Positions 1-10,576 of a DNA stretch of 64,000 nt are shown in pieces; position 1 is the stretch's first letter; each line of letters opens with the position of its first letter. Location: NCBI GenBank assembly GCA_964016985.1, contig OZ024828.1, positions 87,908,399 through 87,972,398 of the forward strand. The letters are read 5' to 3'. Made by a program: the position numbers and the translations under genes. The stretch comes from Anodontia alba. Taxonomy: Eukaryota > Mollusca > Bivalvia > Lucinida > Lucinidae. The notes below the pieces were generated by a model. It was not told the DNA's origin, searched no databases, and saw nothing but the letters and a program-made list of their open reading frames with translations.

Positions 1-604
1 TATTTAATGGCATTGAACTGATTCACAGCAGAAATAGAGTTGTTAAAACTAGATAAAACAACTTATCAGCTGAACAGAAGGGTTTAACCCTGATTGTTAC
101 AATACCCCACAAAATACCGAAAAGTTCGATAGACCCCTAAAAAATAGTCAGTTATGAAAGTGACCCCCAAAAAAATACCTGCAAATGGTCAATACCCAAA
201 CCTAAAAACATAGTAATATTCAAAATTCTAAACCAGAAACAAATAGTCCTAGCCTATGTAGCAGGCAAAATTCAGAGTTACCCCCCCCCCCCACTCCCCC
301 CCCCCCCACACACACACCCCACCCCAAACCTCCCTCCACCCACCTTCGCCGGGTCTCTAGACTAAAATGGGTTAACCCACGTTGAGAAACAACCACGTCC
401 ATTTCAATCATTAAAACCAGCTGACTGATTTTTAACGCTATAGTGTATTATATTTCGGTCAGTGGTGAATTCCCGCCGTGTTCTGTTGAAAGACTCAAAA
501 TTACTAACACTTTGTAGCTCTCCAGTGTTATCCCAGAAAAACACATTTTTCTGCTTTATTCTAGGCCACGCACATATACTATGTAATTTGTAGCTGCATC
601 AGTA
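1..604. other. Non-coding stretch with poly-C tract
   Basis: No gene is visible. A C-rich low-complexity run (about 279-325) mixes C homopolymers with a short CA tract. The rest is AT-rich single-copy-looking sequence with no terminal inverted repeats that I could pair. Confidence 0.5.
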
Positions 605-828
605 TTAATTCTTGCCATGCTAAATAGATTAAGAGGCCACGTTTACTTCTAATTTCAGCCAATCAGATAACTTGATGCAGGTGATTGATACGCATCACAT
701 AATGACAAACAATGTACATTCAGATCAGTTGGCTTCTTGGCTACTAAAGAAGCCATGAAGCCAACTGTTCTGAATCTACACTGTTTGAAAAGGCAGGGTA
801 TATCCAAATTTAGCAGAACCAGGGTTAA
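605..828. mobile_element. Family C MITE (piggyBac-like), copy 1
   Basis: TTAA lies at both ends (605-608 and 825-828), matching the TTAA target of piggyBac transposons. The interior carries a hairpin built from CAGTTGGCTTCTT and its complement, with TGTTTGAAAAGGCAGGGT to the right. The left terminus has decayed (TTCTTGCCATGC instead of CCCTTGTCCTGCTG), so this is an old copy. The superfamily call rests on TTAA plus CCCTWG-type ends in copies 3 and 4; no transposase is present. Confidence 0.7.
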
Positions 829-952
829 GGGCAAGGTTTCGACCAATTAAAAACCAGCTTAAACCGCCCAATCATCTTTTAGTTGTTCCCATGAGCTTCC
901 TCCCCTGTTGCGATTCTTCTTTTTCCATGTGTCGGTCATTGTAGTTGTTCTA

Positions 953-1288
953 CAGTCAAACCTCAATAGCTCGAACACTAATGGATCGTTTACCATGGCT
1001 AAGTCGAACTCGATTTTGAGTCCCTATGAAATTCTTCCGATATTCCTGAAAACAAATATTCAGCGAAAGTTATCTATTTTATCATAAAATTGTATGTTGT
1101 GTGTATTCATTAGAATCGCCTCATCGAGGCGATTCTAATGAGTTAACATACCATTATAGTGAAGAAGAGCGAGAGGATTTACATAAATTATCATCAGTTG
1201 CTTCCTGATCTGGCGCCATGATTAACCTTCAATGGCTCGAACTAAACTCAGTTGTCCCAAAGATGTTCGATCCAGTGAGGTTCGACTG
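953..1288. mobile_element. pogo/Tigger-like MITE carrying the GCCTC hairpin
   Basis: The left end CAGTCAAACCTCAATAGC follows TA; the right end is its degraded inverse (GAGGTTCGACTG). CAGT...ACTG ends with a TA target are typical of pogo-group Tc1/mariner elements. A ~65-bp palindrome (about 1088-1150, GAATCGCCTCATCGAGGCGATTC region) occupies the centre; it resembles the hairpin of family A, although the ends are unrelated. Non-autonomous: no transposase frame. Confidence 0.7.
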
Positions 1289-1896
1289 CTTATTGTTTTA
1301 TCAGTGTTTGTTTCTCATCTCTCCTTCTGCTGTGTGTCGTAATTATGGCCTTACCTTGGTAACTTCTTTCATATTAGGCTAATTATTCGTTGTTCATTTA
1401 TTGAACATAAGCCCCACAGGTAAAATGTTTAGTACCTTATTTGGAATAGGGAAACTGAAAATTTGTTATCCCCGCCCCACAACATATTTTGTACAATACA
1501 AAAAAAAGGCTACTTGATGTGCTGTGGGTTGAACATTAAGAGCTGGATGGTCGACGGGCGCCATGGAAGATCCATTACAATAACGCTTTCCAAATGCATA
1601 CACACATACTCGTACATAACGATGGCCCGATAAAACTAAAATATTGTCACAAGTTGACAGGGCCGTAAAAGTTTAAGTCACCATCTCCGTTTTTACCTTT
1701 TCTTATCTATTCATGGCTATTTTACAAAGCTTTGTGTGTTAATACTGTAAAAGGGAGACAACTTTTGTGACTTCCTGTTTGCTTTCCTGCACACCAAAAA
1801 TATAAATGAAGACACCCAAGAAATGCCACAGTCACGAAGAAAGCCTTCCCGAGGCACCCAAATAGGGAGAGATTAGCCGGGAGCAAATAACTCTGA
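1289..1896. other. Non-coding stretch with family O fragment
   Basis: No gene is visible. At about 1748-1802 there is a fragment of repeat O (GGGAGACAACTTTTGTGACTT then CCTGTTTGCTTTCC). Nothing else is recognisable. Confidence 0.5.
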
Positions 1897-2169
1897 CATT
1901 ACGAAAATTCGCCTATTTAAATATATTGAAAATTTCACCTCCAAAAACTGAAATTTTTCAGGTAATTTTTTTTTTCAAATTTCTGCGCAACACATAGATT
2001 GTGGGTACTCGTTAGAACCGCCTTGGTGAGGCGGTTCTAACGAGTACCCACATTCTATGTTTTTGAGCAGAAAAAAGAAAAAATAATGTATACCCCATTA
2101 AACCCCAATTTTAATATATAAAAGTGGAGTTTAAGGGTGTCAGATTTATATAGGTATGTTTTCGTGATG
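1897..2169 (+). mobile_element. Family A MITE, copy 1
   Basis: Starts CATTACGAAAATTC and ends TGTTTTCGTGATG. The central palindrome (about 2000-2060) has arms GAACCGCCT / AGGCGGTTC flanked by GTGGGTACTCGTTA and its complement. Right of the hairpin comes a GTATACCCC segment and a TATAAAAGTGGAGTTTAAGG segment. The base outside each end is A on both sides. No coding capacity; non-autonomous. Confidence 0.9.
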
Positions 2170-2182
2170 AAAAAGGTATACT

Positions 2183-2332
2183 TTAACCATTGTCCTGCTG
2201 AATAAATTAAGATGCCACACCCGTTTCTAATTTTCAGCCAGTCAGATTACTTGATCCAGATTGTTGATATAAATTCACATACTTAATGGCAAACAATGCC
2301 GATCCAAATCAGTTGGCTTCTTCAGGCTTCTT
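2183..2332. mobile_element. Family C MITE, truncated copy 2
   Basis: Begins TTAACCATTGTCCTGCTGAA, matching family C, then follows copies 3/4 in inverted order (CAGCCAGTCAGATTACTTGA, AGTTGGCTTCTT) and stops at the hairpin, so one half is missing. Lies 13 bases right of family A copy 1. Confidence 0.6.
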
Positions 2333-2539
2333 TTCCCGAAAGCAGACAAAACAGTTTTGACATAGTTATCCACCCTGAAAGTGTGCCAATTCCCCTTAAT
2401 ATAGGCATTAACTCATATGTAAACTGAAAGGGCTACGAACAGTTTGAGAATACGCGACTGTTTCTAAAAATAGATATTCTCATTTTCACAAACAGATATC
2501 ACAGTGCCCGCTTTTTGTCAGCAGATGACGAAAGGTATG

Positions 2540-2960
2540 ATTAAAGGGGACTGGCTACCCTGGTAGAGTTTTCGCCATTTCCGCCAAGGGAGACACTTTT
2601 TACTTCCTGTTTGCTTTACTCTACTCCCCTGGAGTATTTTTTTCCATATAGCGTCCATTCCTTTTCAAAAGAGGACAATAACAATTTTGAAAAAGTTGTC
2701 TGCCCTGAAAGTGTATCAGTAAGTTAAATAGAATGGACATGGTTATATGTGCAAGTGGCATTATTCCGGCATGGAAATAGTTGCCTTCTTTCCCAGTAAA
2801 GGCTACTCTTAAAGGAAATTATTTGCTTTGCAGCAAATTATTCCCTTTGAGAGCAGCTTCAATTTTCAAAGGTTTCAAACACTAGAGAGGCAATTTCCTA
2901 TCTGCAAAAGTTATCTCCCTTTGCAAAATGGCGGGACAAAACGTTTTTAAGTGTAACTAT
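2540..2960. repeat. Family O repeat fragments
   Basis: Two adjacent pieces share words with other O copies: GGGACTGGCTACCC...CTTCCTGTTTGCTTT...AACAATTTTG (2546-2740) and AAAGGAAATTATTTGC / GCAAATTATTCCCTTT (about 2810-2860), which forms a short hairpin. Old and diverged; function unknown. Confidence 0.55.
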
Positions 2961-3788
2961 TTCCTTTAACTGTACTGACCTTACGTTTGGCGTTTTTTGA
3001 ACACCCCTTTTGCGTGACGTAATTCGTACCTTCACTGACTTAAGCACAAGTGTGAACTCCCATATCGCAGCTGATCTTTCAAAATCCTTAAAGGGAAACG
3101 CAAAGTTTGTGAAAGATATATCTTAGATGTTAAAGATCTTGACAAAGCATGCATTTTGAAGTACATTTGATCAATACAGGATAAAACTAAAGAAGATAAA
3201 GATATTTAAACATTTGACAACCATTCTCAAGGGCGTCGCAATTTTGAATATTTAATGAGGTTCCAAACATTTCAAAATAAAGTCTCTCTCTGATAAAAAA
3301 AATAATGCGGGTTTCAAACAAATTCGATACATGTCTAGAAAAGAAGTTACATAAATATAGTAGTTGAATACTGTTGCAAATCTTATTTATTTAGTATTTT
3401 GCATATTTAAGTAAGACTTAATGATGGCATAAAGCCTCATAAAATACTCATAATGACGACCCTCATACAAATCGTTTTAATGTCTTCAAACCTTGATTAC
3501 TTGCATATTTTTCTTCAGACTGTGATCAAAGTTGCTCAAAATGCACTGTTTGTCAAGATCTGGCTTCCCAGATACATTCTTAACGAACGTTGCTTTTTCC
3601 CTTTAAAAGTCGATGAATACACCTAAAATATTTTGACGCAATTTTACATTGCATAGGGGGATGATAACTTTTACAGACATGAAGTTGCCTCCCTAAGGTT
3701 TTGAAATGTATATCAACATGGGGCCGCTGTTGAAGGAAAAAAAATTCTCTAAGATGGAGTAACCTGATTCCTTTAAAAGTAGGCTTCA
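2961..3788. other. Non-coding stretch
   Basis: AT-rich, no gene visible. A possible weak O relative lies near 3590-3790 (CCCTTTAAAAGTCGATG, GAAGTTGCCTCCCTAAGG). Nothing else is supported. Confidence 0.45.
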
Positions 3789-4064
3789 CATCACGAAAAC
3801 ATGCCTAAATAATTTTGACCCCCTTAAACCCCACTTTTATATAGTAAAACTGGGGTTTAGAGGGGTATACATTATTTTTCTTATTTCTGCTCAAAAACAT
3901 AGATTGTGGTACTCGTTAGAACCACCTCGGCGAGGCGGTTCTAACGAGTATCCAAATCAATGTTTTGAGCAGAAATATGAAAAATAATAGCAGTTTTGTC
4001 CGAAAACTTTGAGTTTTTGGTAGTGGAATTTTCAGTATATTAGAATAGGTGTGTTTTCGTAATG
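3789..4064 (-). mobile_element. Family A MITE, copy 2
   Basis: Reverse orientation: starts CATCACGAAAACATGCC and ends TGTTTTCGTAATG. One hairpin arm reads GAACCACCTCGG while the other keeps the C, so this copy has an uncompensated mismatch. Flanking bases differ (A left, G right). Confidence 0.9.
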
Positions 4065-4208
4065 GTAATACCGGAGACAAATTATTTCCCCCTGGAGGTG
4101 TATCCATTCAGTTTAGGTTCAATGTCTGTTTATTTTAAATCTTTGTGGCAGGAGGAGCGTGTATACTGTGTCATAAGCCGTTCAACCAGACCGGTACAGT
4201 AGTGTTGA

Positions 4209-4428
4209 TACCGTATTTACCCTAAATATTCGGACACCTCAACTCCTTACCATATACGTTCTAAAATTTGAACCAGTACAATTCACTACCCGATGTTGTG
4301 TCTAAAAATTGCTGAATGAGTGGCAAACAGTGTAGACCCAGATGAGACGCCGCGTTCTGCGGCGTCTCATCTGGGTCTATACTGTTTGCTCAGGCCTGTC
4401 TGTCCGAATACATATGGTAAATACGGTA
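4209..4428. mobile_element. Family B MITE, copy 1 (intact)
   Basis: Ends are TACCGTATTTACCCTAAATA and its inverse (GGTAAATACGGTA), followed inward by TTCGGACA / TGTCCGAA. A near-perfect hairpin at 4323-4389 pairs GCAAACAGTGTAGACCCAGA with its complement around a CGCGTTCTGCG centre. About 220 bp, no coding capacity. It is the best reference copy of this family in the window. Confidence 0.8.
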
Positions 4429-4478
4429 CATAATATTATAAATACTGTCAGAGGTGGTGGGATATGTACTGTCACGTT

Positions 4479-4708
4479 TGAGCTGGAACACAGCGTTTCC
4501 TACAATATTGCATGTGTGCCCAGCGAAGATTCAGATCAGTCTGCACATCCACGCAGTCTAATTATAGTCTTCGCAGGGCAGTCTGAGAGTAGCTAAGGAT
4601 CTAAAGCGTCTTCAGATGGACAACGAAGACTTTGATCAGCCTGTGCGGATCTGTCTTCGCTAGTCACACATGCAATCTTGTTTGAGATGATGTGCCTCGA
4701 TTCATTTG
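4479..4708. mobile_element. Family G MITE, copy 1
   Basis: Left end TGAGCTGGAACACAGCGTTT and an inverted relative on the right (GATGTGCCTCGATTCA) bracket paired GCCCAGCGAAGATTCAGATC / GATCAGCCTGTGCGG hairpin segments. Compared with copies 2 and 3 the ends are eroded. Confidence 0.55.
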
Positions 4709-5103
4709 TCTATTTGCATTGTCCACTTTTCACAGAGAGAGCAATTTCAGTGATTTTTTGCGAGTTGTGCTGTTTATTAGTATACGTGTGTTTTTAGAGA
4801 TTACCTAATGTTTATCCCTGTTTCACATTGCACAAATTAATTTTAGTAAACTTACTTTCATTATTTTTCATTTTCATGGGTAACAACCTACATCATAAGC
4901 ATGACCATATGCACATAGCTGCAACTGTATCTTCAGTTCGGATTTATGCGATAAATAAGGGTGAATGAAAATTGCTTCGAAAAATCACTTTGTGAAGAAA
5001 ACGTGCCCATTTAAGAACTATGCTTTAACAAAATTGCTATCTCACTACACATTCTAATTATTGTAGATATTTCAACCAGCTGTCCTTAAACTGTAAGTGT
5101 TAC
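4709..5103. other. Non-coding stretch
   Basis: AT-rich single-copy-looking sequence between a G and an A element; no gene or repeat recognised. Confidence 0.45.
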
Positions 5104-5355
5104 CATTACGAAAACACGCCTATTTAAAGTAATGACACTGTTTATGGCTGCAAAAACGAAATGTTTCAGATGAAAAAAAATGTGATCTTTTTGTTATTTC
5201 TGCTATACAACATCGAGGCGGTTCTAACGGGTACCCACAAACTATGTTGAAAAGCAGAAATAAGAAAAATAATGTATACTCTTGCAAACCCCATTTTTTC
5301 TATATAAAAGTGGGGTTTGAGGGAGTCAAAATTAGAAAGACGTGTTCTCGTGATG
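5104..5355 (+). mobile_element. Family A MITE, copy 3 (left hairpin arm deleted)
   Basis: Starts CATTACGAAAACACGCC, ends TGTTCTCGTGATG. Only the right hairpin arm survives (ATCGAGGCGGTTCTAACGGG), so the palindrome is broken. The flanking base is C on both sides. Confidence 0.85.
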
Positions 5356-5754
5356 CTAAATATCAACATTTATCGTCGAAGAGTCTGAATATCATGTGCG
5401 TTTCAGAAGCCCGATTTTTCAAAAGACCCCACAAAAGTCCCTACAAAAATAAATTTGCTGCCCTAAACGAATAGTCTGAATTTCATAAAATCATATTTTT
5501 AACAAGATTCCGAAAAAAAACTAGTTACAGGCGAAGATAAGTATCATCATCATCGTTATGACGTAGGTTGTAAGGAGTGGAAAAGACACGGATTAAAAGA
5601 GTATATTTCAAAGAGGTGTTTTAATGTATTCTGATAAAATTGTTTCAAACACTTTCAATATACGAGATTGGGTATAATACTTACCATATTTCAAATATGA
5701 GCCGAGCACAGCATTTCCTACAACATTGCATGTGCGCCCAGCGAGTATTCAGAG

Positions 5755-6310
5755 TAGTGTTGCCACTGTTGACCGATCGATTATAATCGATCATCAGTCA
5801 CATTTTCCTCTTGTGACTGATGATCGGCCTTGAGAGATTTTTTAGAGCCGACTAATCGGAAAATTTTATTTATTGAAACAGATTTTTCTCACGTTTTATT
5901 CTTATAGGCAAGTTATAAAGAAATGAAATTCAAAGCTGTCTATTTGGGCCATTCTAGATTTTTGGTCAGTAAAAATTAAAAAAAATGAAAACCAAATAGC
6001 CTTAAAAAAAGTCAACCCAAAAGTACAGATATTTTTCTGTTTTCTCCATGAGTTCATATGTTGTGCGTACTCATTAGAAGCGCCTTACGGAGACGCTTCT
6101 AATATGTACCCTTAACATATGTTTTTATGGAGAAATAAGAAAAATATTATCTGGATACCCCTCTTATTGATCTGGAGCAATGAATAAGTACCTGGATATG
6201 GGCTAAATTCAGAATGAATATATTTTTTACAAATCGATTATCAATCGATGGGCAGTCGAGTTTACAAAATCGATGATCGACTGTGAAATTCAAGCCGATT
6301 CCCAACACTA
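5755..6310. mobile_element. hAT-type MITE carrying a GCCTT hairpin
   Basis: Ends are TAGTGTTG and CAACACTA. They are flanked by an 8-bp target duplication, ATTCAGAG (5747-5754) and ATTCAGAT (6311-6318), and the undisturbed G sequence elsewhere reads GATTCAGATCAG. Terminal and internal segments pair (GATTATAATCGATCATCAGTC with the right side). The centre (about 6050-6125) holds a hairpin of the family A kind with AGAAATAAGAAAAATA to its right. No transposase frame. Confidence 0.85.
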
Positions 6311-6368
6311 ATTCAGATCAGTTTTCGCTATCTGTCTGAAGACTCTTTGGACCCAGGGCCAACCAAGA

Positions 6369-6645
6369 CATTACGAAAACATGCCTATTGAAATATACTG
6401 AAAATTTTACCATCCAAAAATGATTTTTTTAAGACAAAAAAATCTGATATTTTTCATGCTTCTGCTTAAAATATAGATTGTGGGTACTCGTTAGAACCGC
6501 CTCGACGAGGCGGTTCTAACGAGTACCATAATCTATATTTTGAGCAGAACTAAGAAAAATAATGTATACCCCTGTAAACCCCAGTTTTACTATATAAAAG
6601 TGGGGTTTAAGGGGGTCAAAATTATATAGGTATGTTTTCGTGATG
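6369..6645 (+). mobile_element. Family A MITE, copy 4
   Basis: CATTACGAAAACATGCC to TGTTTTCGTGATG, with an almost perfect hairpin (GAACCGCCTCGACGAGGCGG). Inserted in a family G element; flanks read GA on both sides, though the single adjacent base differs (A/G). Confidence 0.92.
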
Positions 6646-6934
6646 GAGTATCCCGCAAACACTATGATCAGACTCCGCGGATGTGCAGGCTGATCTAAGT
6701 CTTGTAGGAAATGCTATGCACCGGCTCATGTTTCAAACTTTCCTCTTGTATATTCACATACAGATGATCTTTAGGATAGCAGGTATTATTTTCATTGAAT
6801 GCATGTGTGTTCAAGGAAAAGAACAGGAAATAATAAATGCATGGCCTAATACGAAAACAGTACTTACCTATACCAGAATGTTTCGATTTTCTAAGATATC
6901 AGCTTATTTCGATAATAAAATTTAAATTGCACTA

Positions 6935-7105
6935 TGATGACGTACGGGGGACTTTTTACGGCCGCCACACGGCATCTACACCAGCAGCAGTAGAATCAAA
7001 TAAAATCTATCAAGGTTGTAAAAGAACAAAAATCGGAATCTTGGTTTCATTGAGATTCTTCATACGGCAGAAATATAGTTTGCAGGGCTGCAAGCCATAA
7101 TTCAT
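6935..7105 (-). repeat. Q/N interspersed repeat fragment
   Basis: Reverse-strand match to repeats at 47432-47690 and 50163-50418: GGCATCTACACCAGCAGCAG, TCAAATAAAATC, TTGAGATTCTTCATA. A ~170-bp remnant with no coding capacity. Confidence 0.55.
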
Positions 7106-7203
7106 TAATATCATGAGAGTTTGTTTGTTTTGTTTTTTGTTGTTGTTTTGTTTTGTTTTGTTTTTTTACCCGTTTAAGCATAGCGTCCAATAAAAGGGCA
7201 TAA

Positions 7204-7270
7204 GCAAACAGTGCACACCCAGATCAGACGTCGCAGAACGTGGCGTCTGATCAGAGTCTGCACTGTTTGC
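7204..7270. repeat. Family B-type hairpin
   Basis: GCAAACAGTGCACACCCAGA pairs with TCAGAGTCTGCACTGTTTGC around GACGTCGCAGAACGTGGCGTC. The outer family B ends are not seen, so this is a solo hairpin or the core of another family. Confidence 0.7.
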
Positions 7271-7279
7271 ATTAAATAC

Positions 7280-7920
7280 ATGAATTTCTACAAATCATGA
7301 TAACAATAAAAACTAACCAGACACCCCTTATATAGGAAATGGACATATCCAAAGAGTTGAAGTAGGAGAATCCACTAGGCATAAATGGGTTACCATGCGA
7401 ACGACGGTGACTGGCATTCGAAAAGGTATTGCCAGCATACAGGTTTTTACAGTTCACATTCTAGAAAGTATGTTTGCCCAAAGTCTGCAAACCAAGACCA
7501 GACTGTGAGGTTGTGAAGGCTGAGGAAAGATGTTTTCCTTCTCAGGAATCAATAAAATTTAACTATAACGATTAACTCGTGAAAACCTTTATGGCGTTTT
7601 AGAGTTTTGTTATTATCGAAAATAAATTTTGATAATTTTGAAGATGAAGTATAAACGTTTTCTTTGAATCGCCATGTCAGTGGACCATAACAGATTGGTA
7701 CTGTGGACTAATATTCTGATGCATGTTTTAGCTTTGCTTACTAATAAACAAAATAATACTAATTCACTTAAAACGGAGTATCCTTGTTGGTTAGTTATTT
7801 TAATATATTTTTTTATAGTTTTTAGGTCAATAATTAATGTAAAAGTAATATGCAATTAATTATATGTATCAAAATGATATGATTCTATTCATTTTAAAAC
7901 ACTTACAAAAAATCTAATTA
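7280..7920. other. Non-coding stretch
   Basis: AT-rich; no gene or repeat end that I can pair. Ends at the TA target of F copy 1. Confidence 0.45.
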
Positions 7921-8232
7921 CAGTCGGCTTTCGTTATCTCCACTTCGCTTATCTCGTATAACCGCTTATCTTGAAGTTCAAATCTGGCCTCTGTTTAGAC
8001 TTGAAAATCTAACAACAGGTGACAAAATATTGTGGGAAAGAGGAGAAATTGCTCTTTTCCGCGATATTTTCAATAGATCCTAAACTTCAGGAGTCAAATT
8101 ACATATTCATTTGTGAAATGTGGTTGTTCGATTTATTGTTTCCTCAATTCTGCAAATCTGATATGTCGAGGTACGGATATCTCGAAGTATTTAAGAGAGT
8201 CCCTTGGACTTCGAAATAACGAGAGTCGACTG
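7921..8232. mobile_element. Family F pogo-like MITE, copy 1
   Basis: Starts CAGTCGGCTTTCGTTATCTC and ends with the inverse (AACGAGAGTCGACTG), with TA on both sides. The CAGT ends plus TA target fit pogo-group Tc1/mariner. Inner words AATATTGTGGGAAAGAGGAG and TCGAGGTACGGATATCTCGA recur in copies 2-4. 312 bp, non-autonomous. Confidence 0.85.
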
Positions 8233-8264
8233 TAACACCATAATTCACAGTTGCAATAAATGTT

Positions 8265-8512
8265 TGAGCAGGGCGCAGCATTTCTTACAAGATTGTATAT
8301 GCCAAGGATCCATAACGTCTTCAAGCGGATACCGAAGATTCTGATAAGAGGATGAATTTGTCTTCGCTCGGTGCACATGCAATAGTAGTAGTATATGAAA
8401 TGTCGGTTCTGGGCCACTCAGGAAAATCAAGCTAATGATTTTCCTGAGTGACCCAGAATCGACATTTCATATACTACTTGCAGTCTTGTAGGGAATGCTA
8501 TGCCCCTGCTCA
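8265..8512. mobile_element. Family G MITE, copy 3, with extra hairpin
   Basis: Inverted ends TGAGCAGGGCGCAGCATTTC and GAATGCTATGCCCCTGCTCA. A further palindrome at 8390-8476 (AGTATATGAAATGTCG with its complement; inner GATTTTCCTGAGTG) is absent from other G copies and is probably a later insertion or replacement of the centre. Confidence 0.75.
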
Positions 8513-8540
8513 TTTGTAAAGTTTGTATAACAAAAGCACT

Positions 8541-8769
8541 GGGCCCAGTTGTTCAAAACTAACGATGTCGTTAGTTAACGTATCGTTAAAACTGATCATT
8601 AAATATGGCTTATACGCTAATATTTTGCTGAATGTGAGTAGCTTTTGCAATTCACATTTTTTCAGCAAAAATACCTGAATGTGGATTTGGTATTGTACTT
8701 ATTAGAACTGTTAACATTTTGACTACCAACGAGCTCGTTAAGCTAACGACGTTTTGAACAACCGGGCCC
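8541..8769. mobile_element. Family J MITE, copy 1
   Basis: Ends GGGCCCAGTTGTTCAAAACT and its inverse (TTTTGAACAACCGGGCCC); next inward TAACGATGTCGTTAG and GCTAACGAC. 229 bp, AT-rich middle with CAGCAAAAATA hairpin words. Superfamily not assigned. Confidence 0.8.
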
Positions 8770-10144
8770 TGAATGACATACCCTTGCAAGAGGAATCGTA
8801 TTCAATAGAAAGGCAAGCAATGATCAGGAATCTATACAATTACCTTCCGTTTCAAGACACCAAAGGGAAAGAAGGACGCACTTAAAGCAACGGCACCACA
8901 ATCAAAACACTACAAGCAGAAAGCCAAAAGGACAGTTTCTTTCCTAAAAATTGGCCAAACGGCTATCCAAAATAAAAAAAATCCACCAGGACATATGTGC
9001 AAAGACATACAATGACAGAAATGGTAAACCACAGCAGAAGCACCGCCTTGGAACGGTCAGTAAAATTATTTCTTGGGTGGGGGAGGGGAGGGCTTAAATC
9101 GATTTTACATGGCCACAACCCTCTCCCTTAATTCTGCCGTGGTATATACAAGACATTTGTTAGGGTTCCTAACTCATCAGTGCAACATCTCCGAGAACAT
9201 AAAAATCAAACAAATACAGAGATGAAGCAACGATGGGGACCCGACAGCAATAAATAACTAAAATGCTGAAGCAAAAAAAAAAAAACAACAGGTGGACTGC
9301 GGTAGGCCCAACCAGAGTCAGAGCATCAAGCATCGACCGACTTACTTAAAAGTCTTTAGGCCGGAGCCATCAAAGTCTAAGGCCCGACGTGCAACCAAAG
9401 AGGGAATCAAAGTTATTAACCATGATTGGGTTAACTACCATTCATGCAGTATGTCCTATTACATTTATGTTGTACCCAATCTTTATATAATGAAGAATGA
9501 TTTTACGGAATGAAGTGCTAAAGTCATTGTAAGCATATATTTTTTTTAATTTATATACTAAGTCACCATAAAATTCAAGTTCCGATAGGTCTTGTTACAG
9601 AAGAGATTTAAGTCCAACATTGAATTTTTAATCTAAATCGAAATAACGCTTATAAAATTTAGAAAAAAATCAAGTCGGTACATGTTCAATTATATATGTG
9701 CAGAAGACATTATATTTTTTTAGAGAAAAGAAGAGATTGACATTTTATATGGATCGTCTATGATGCAAATTAGTCACATAAAATGCCAAGTCTTTATTTT
9801 CTCTGAAATAAAATATTGAAGCATATTTGAACATTTTAGAATGTTGTCTGCGGCAATTTAACTGACGCCCGAAGGGTTAAAACTGACAATCAATCTCCTA
9901 TTGTCTATAATAGGACAAAACTGACTTTCTATTATCGTTTGTCTGAGTTATGTATTTTGGCACACAAAACATAAACTTCAAAGGCTAAAAACTTGTTTCC
10001 TGATGCTTGATCTTTAAACTATGTTTAGATGATTTATACAACATCTACATGCAAACAATTCAGTTGCTCATTTCTTTAGGCAGCTTGTCTGCAAAAACAC
10101 TGCGAGACAATATGCATAAGGTTGCACGCACTATATCATCTTTA
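8770..10144. other. Non-coding stretch with Q/N and E fragments
   Basis: Reverse-strand fragments resembling repeat Q occur near 8990-9480 (ACCGCCTTGGAACGGTCAG, GCCCGACGTGCAACCAAAGA). A decayed E-like piece is near 9750-9896 (GAATGTTGTCTGCGGCAATT). No gene is visible. Confidence 0.45.
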
Positions 10145-10566
10145 TAATGCACTGTACACTGACAAGGGAGACTATTTTTGTGACTTCCTGTTTACTTTTT
10201 TTAACACAAATTAACCCTTGTCCTGCTGAACCCGGATCTACCCTGTCTTTGCAAACAGTGTAGATCCAGATCAGTTGGCTTTTGAAGAAGCCAACAGATC
10301 TGGATCTGCACTGTTTGTCATTAAGTATGTGAATTTATATCAACAATCTAGATCAAGTAATCTAAGTGGCTGAAAATTGGTGGTGGGCGTGGCATGTAAA
10401 TTTATTCAGCAAGACAAAGGTTAAAATGGGTCTATTATAAAAGGGACGACTTGACTCCCAAGGGAGGCGAATTCGTTCCTTTTAGAGCAGACACATTTTC
10501 AGAAGACAACCAAACCAATTTTTATAAAGTTGCCCCTCATGAAAGTGTACGAGTCGATTCCCCTTA
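10145..10566. repeat. Family O repeat, copy 3, hosting C copy 3
   Basis: Left part GACAAGGGAGAC...GTGACTTCCTGTTTAC and right part AATGGGTCTATTATAAAAGG...GTTGCCCCTCATGAAAGTGT match O copies at 38572 and 49486. The piggyBac-like C element at 10211-10424 splits it. Confidence 0.65.
10211..10424. mobile_element. Family C MITE (piggyBac-like), copy 3
   Basis: 214 bp with TTAA at both ends, CCCTTGTCCTGCTGAA on the left and TTCAGCAAGACAAAGG on the right. Centre: GCAAACAGTGTAGATCCAGA hairpin with CAGTTGGCTT loop arms. The TTAA target plus CCCTTG end identify a piggyBac-type non-autonomous element. Confidence 0.85.
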
Positions 10567-10576
10567 AGAAGAAATC

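Larger units (their letters stand above)
5698..6728. mobile_element. Family G MITE, copy 2, hosting two insertions
   Basis: Outer inverted repeats are TGAGCCGAGCACAGCATTTC and GAAATGCTATGCACCGGCTCA. The body (GCGCCCAGCGAG...ATTCAGATCAG...GGATGTGCAGGCTGATC) is split by a hAT MITE (5755-6310) and by family A copy 4 (6369-6645). Without these the element is about 200 bp, like other G copies. Relative ages follow: G is older than both guests. Confidence 0.8.
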
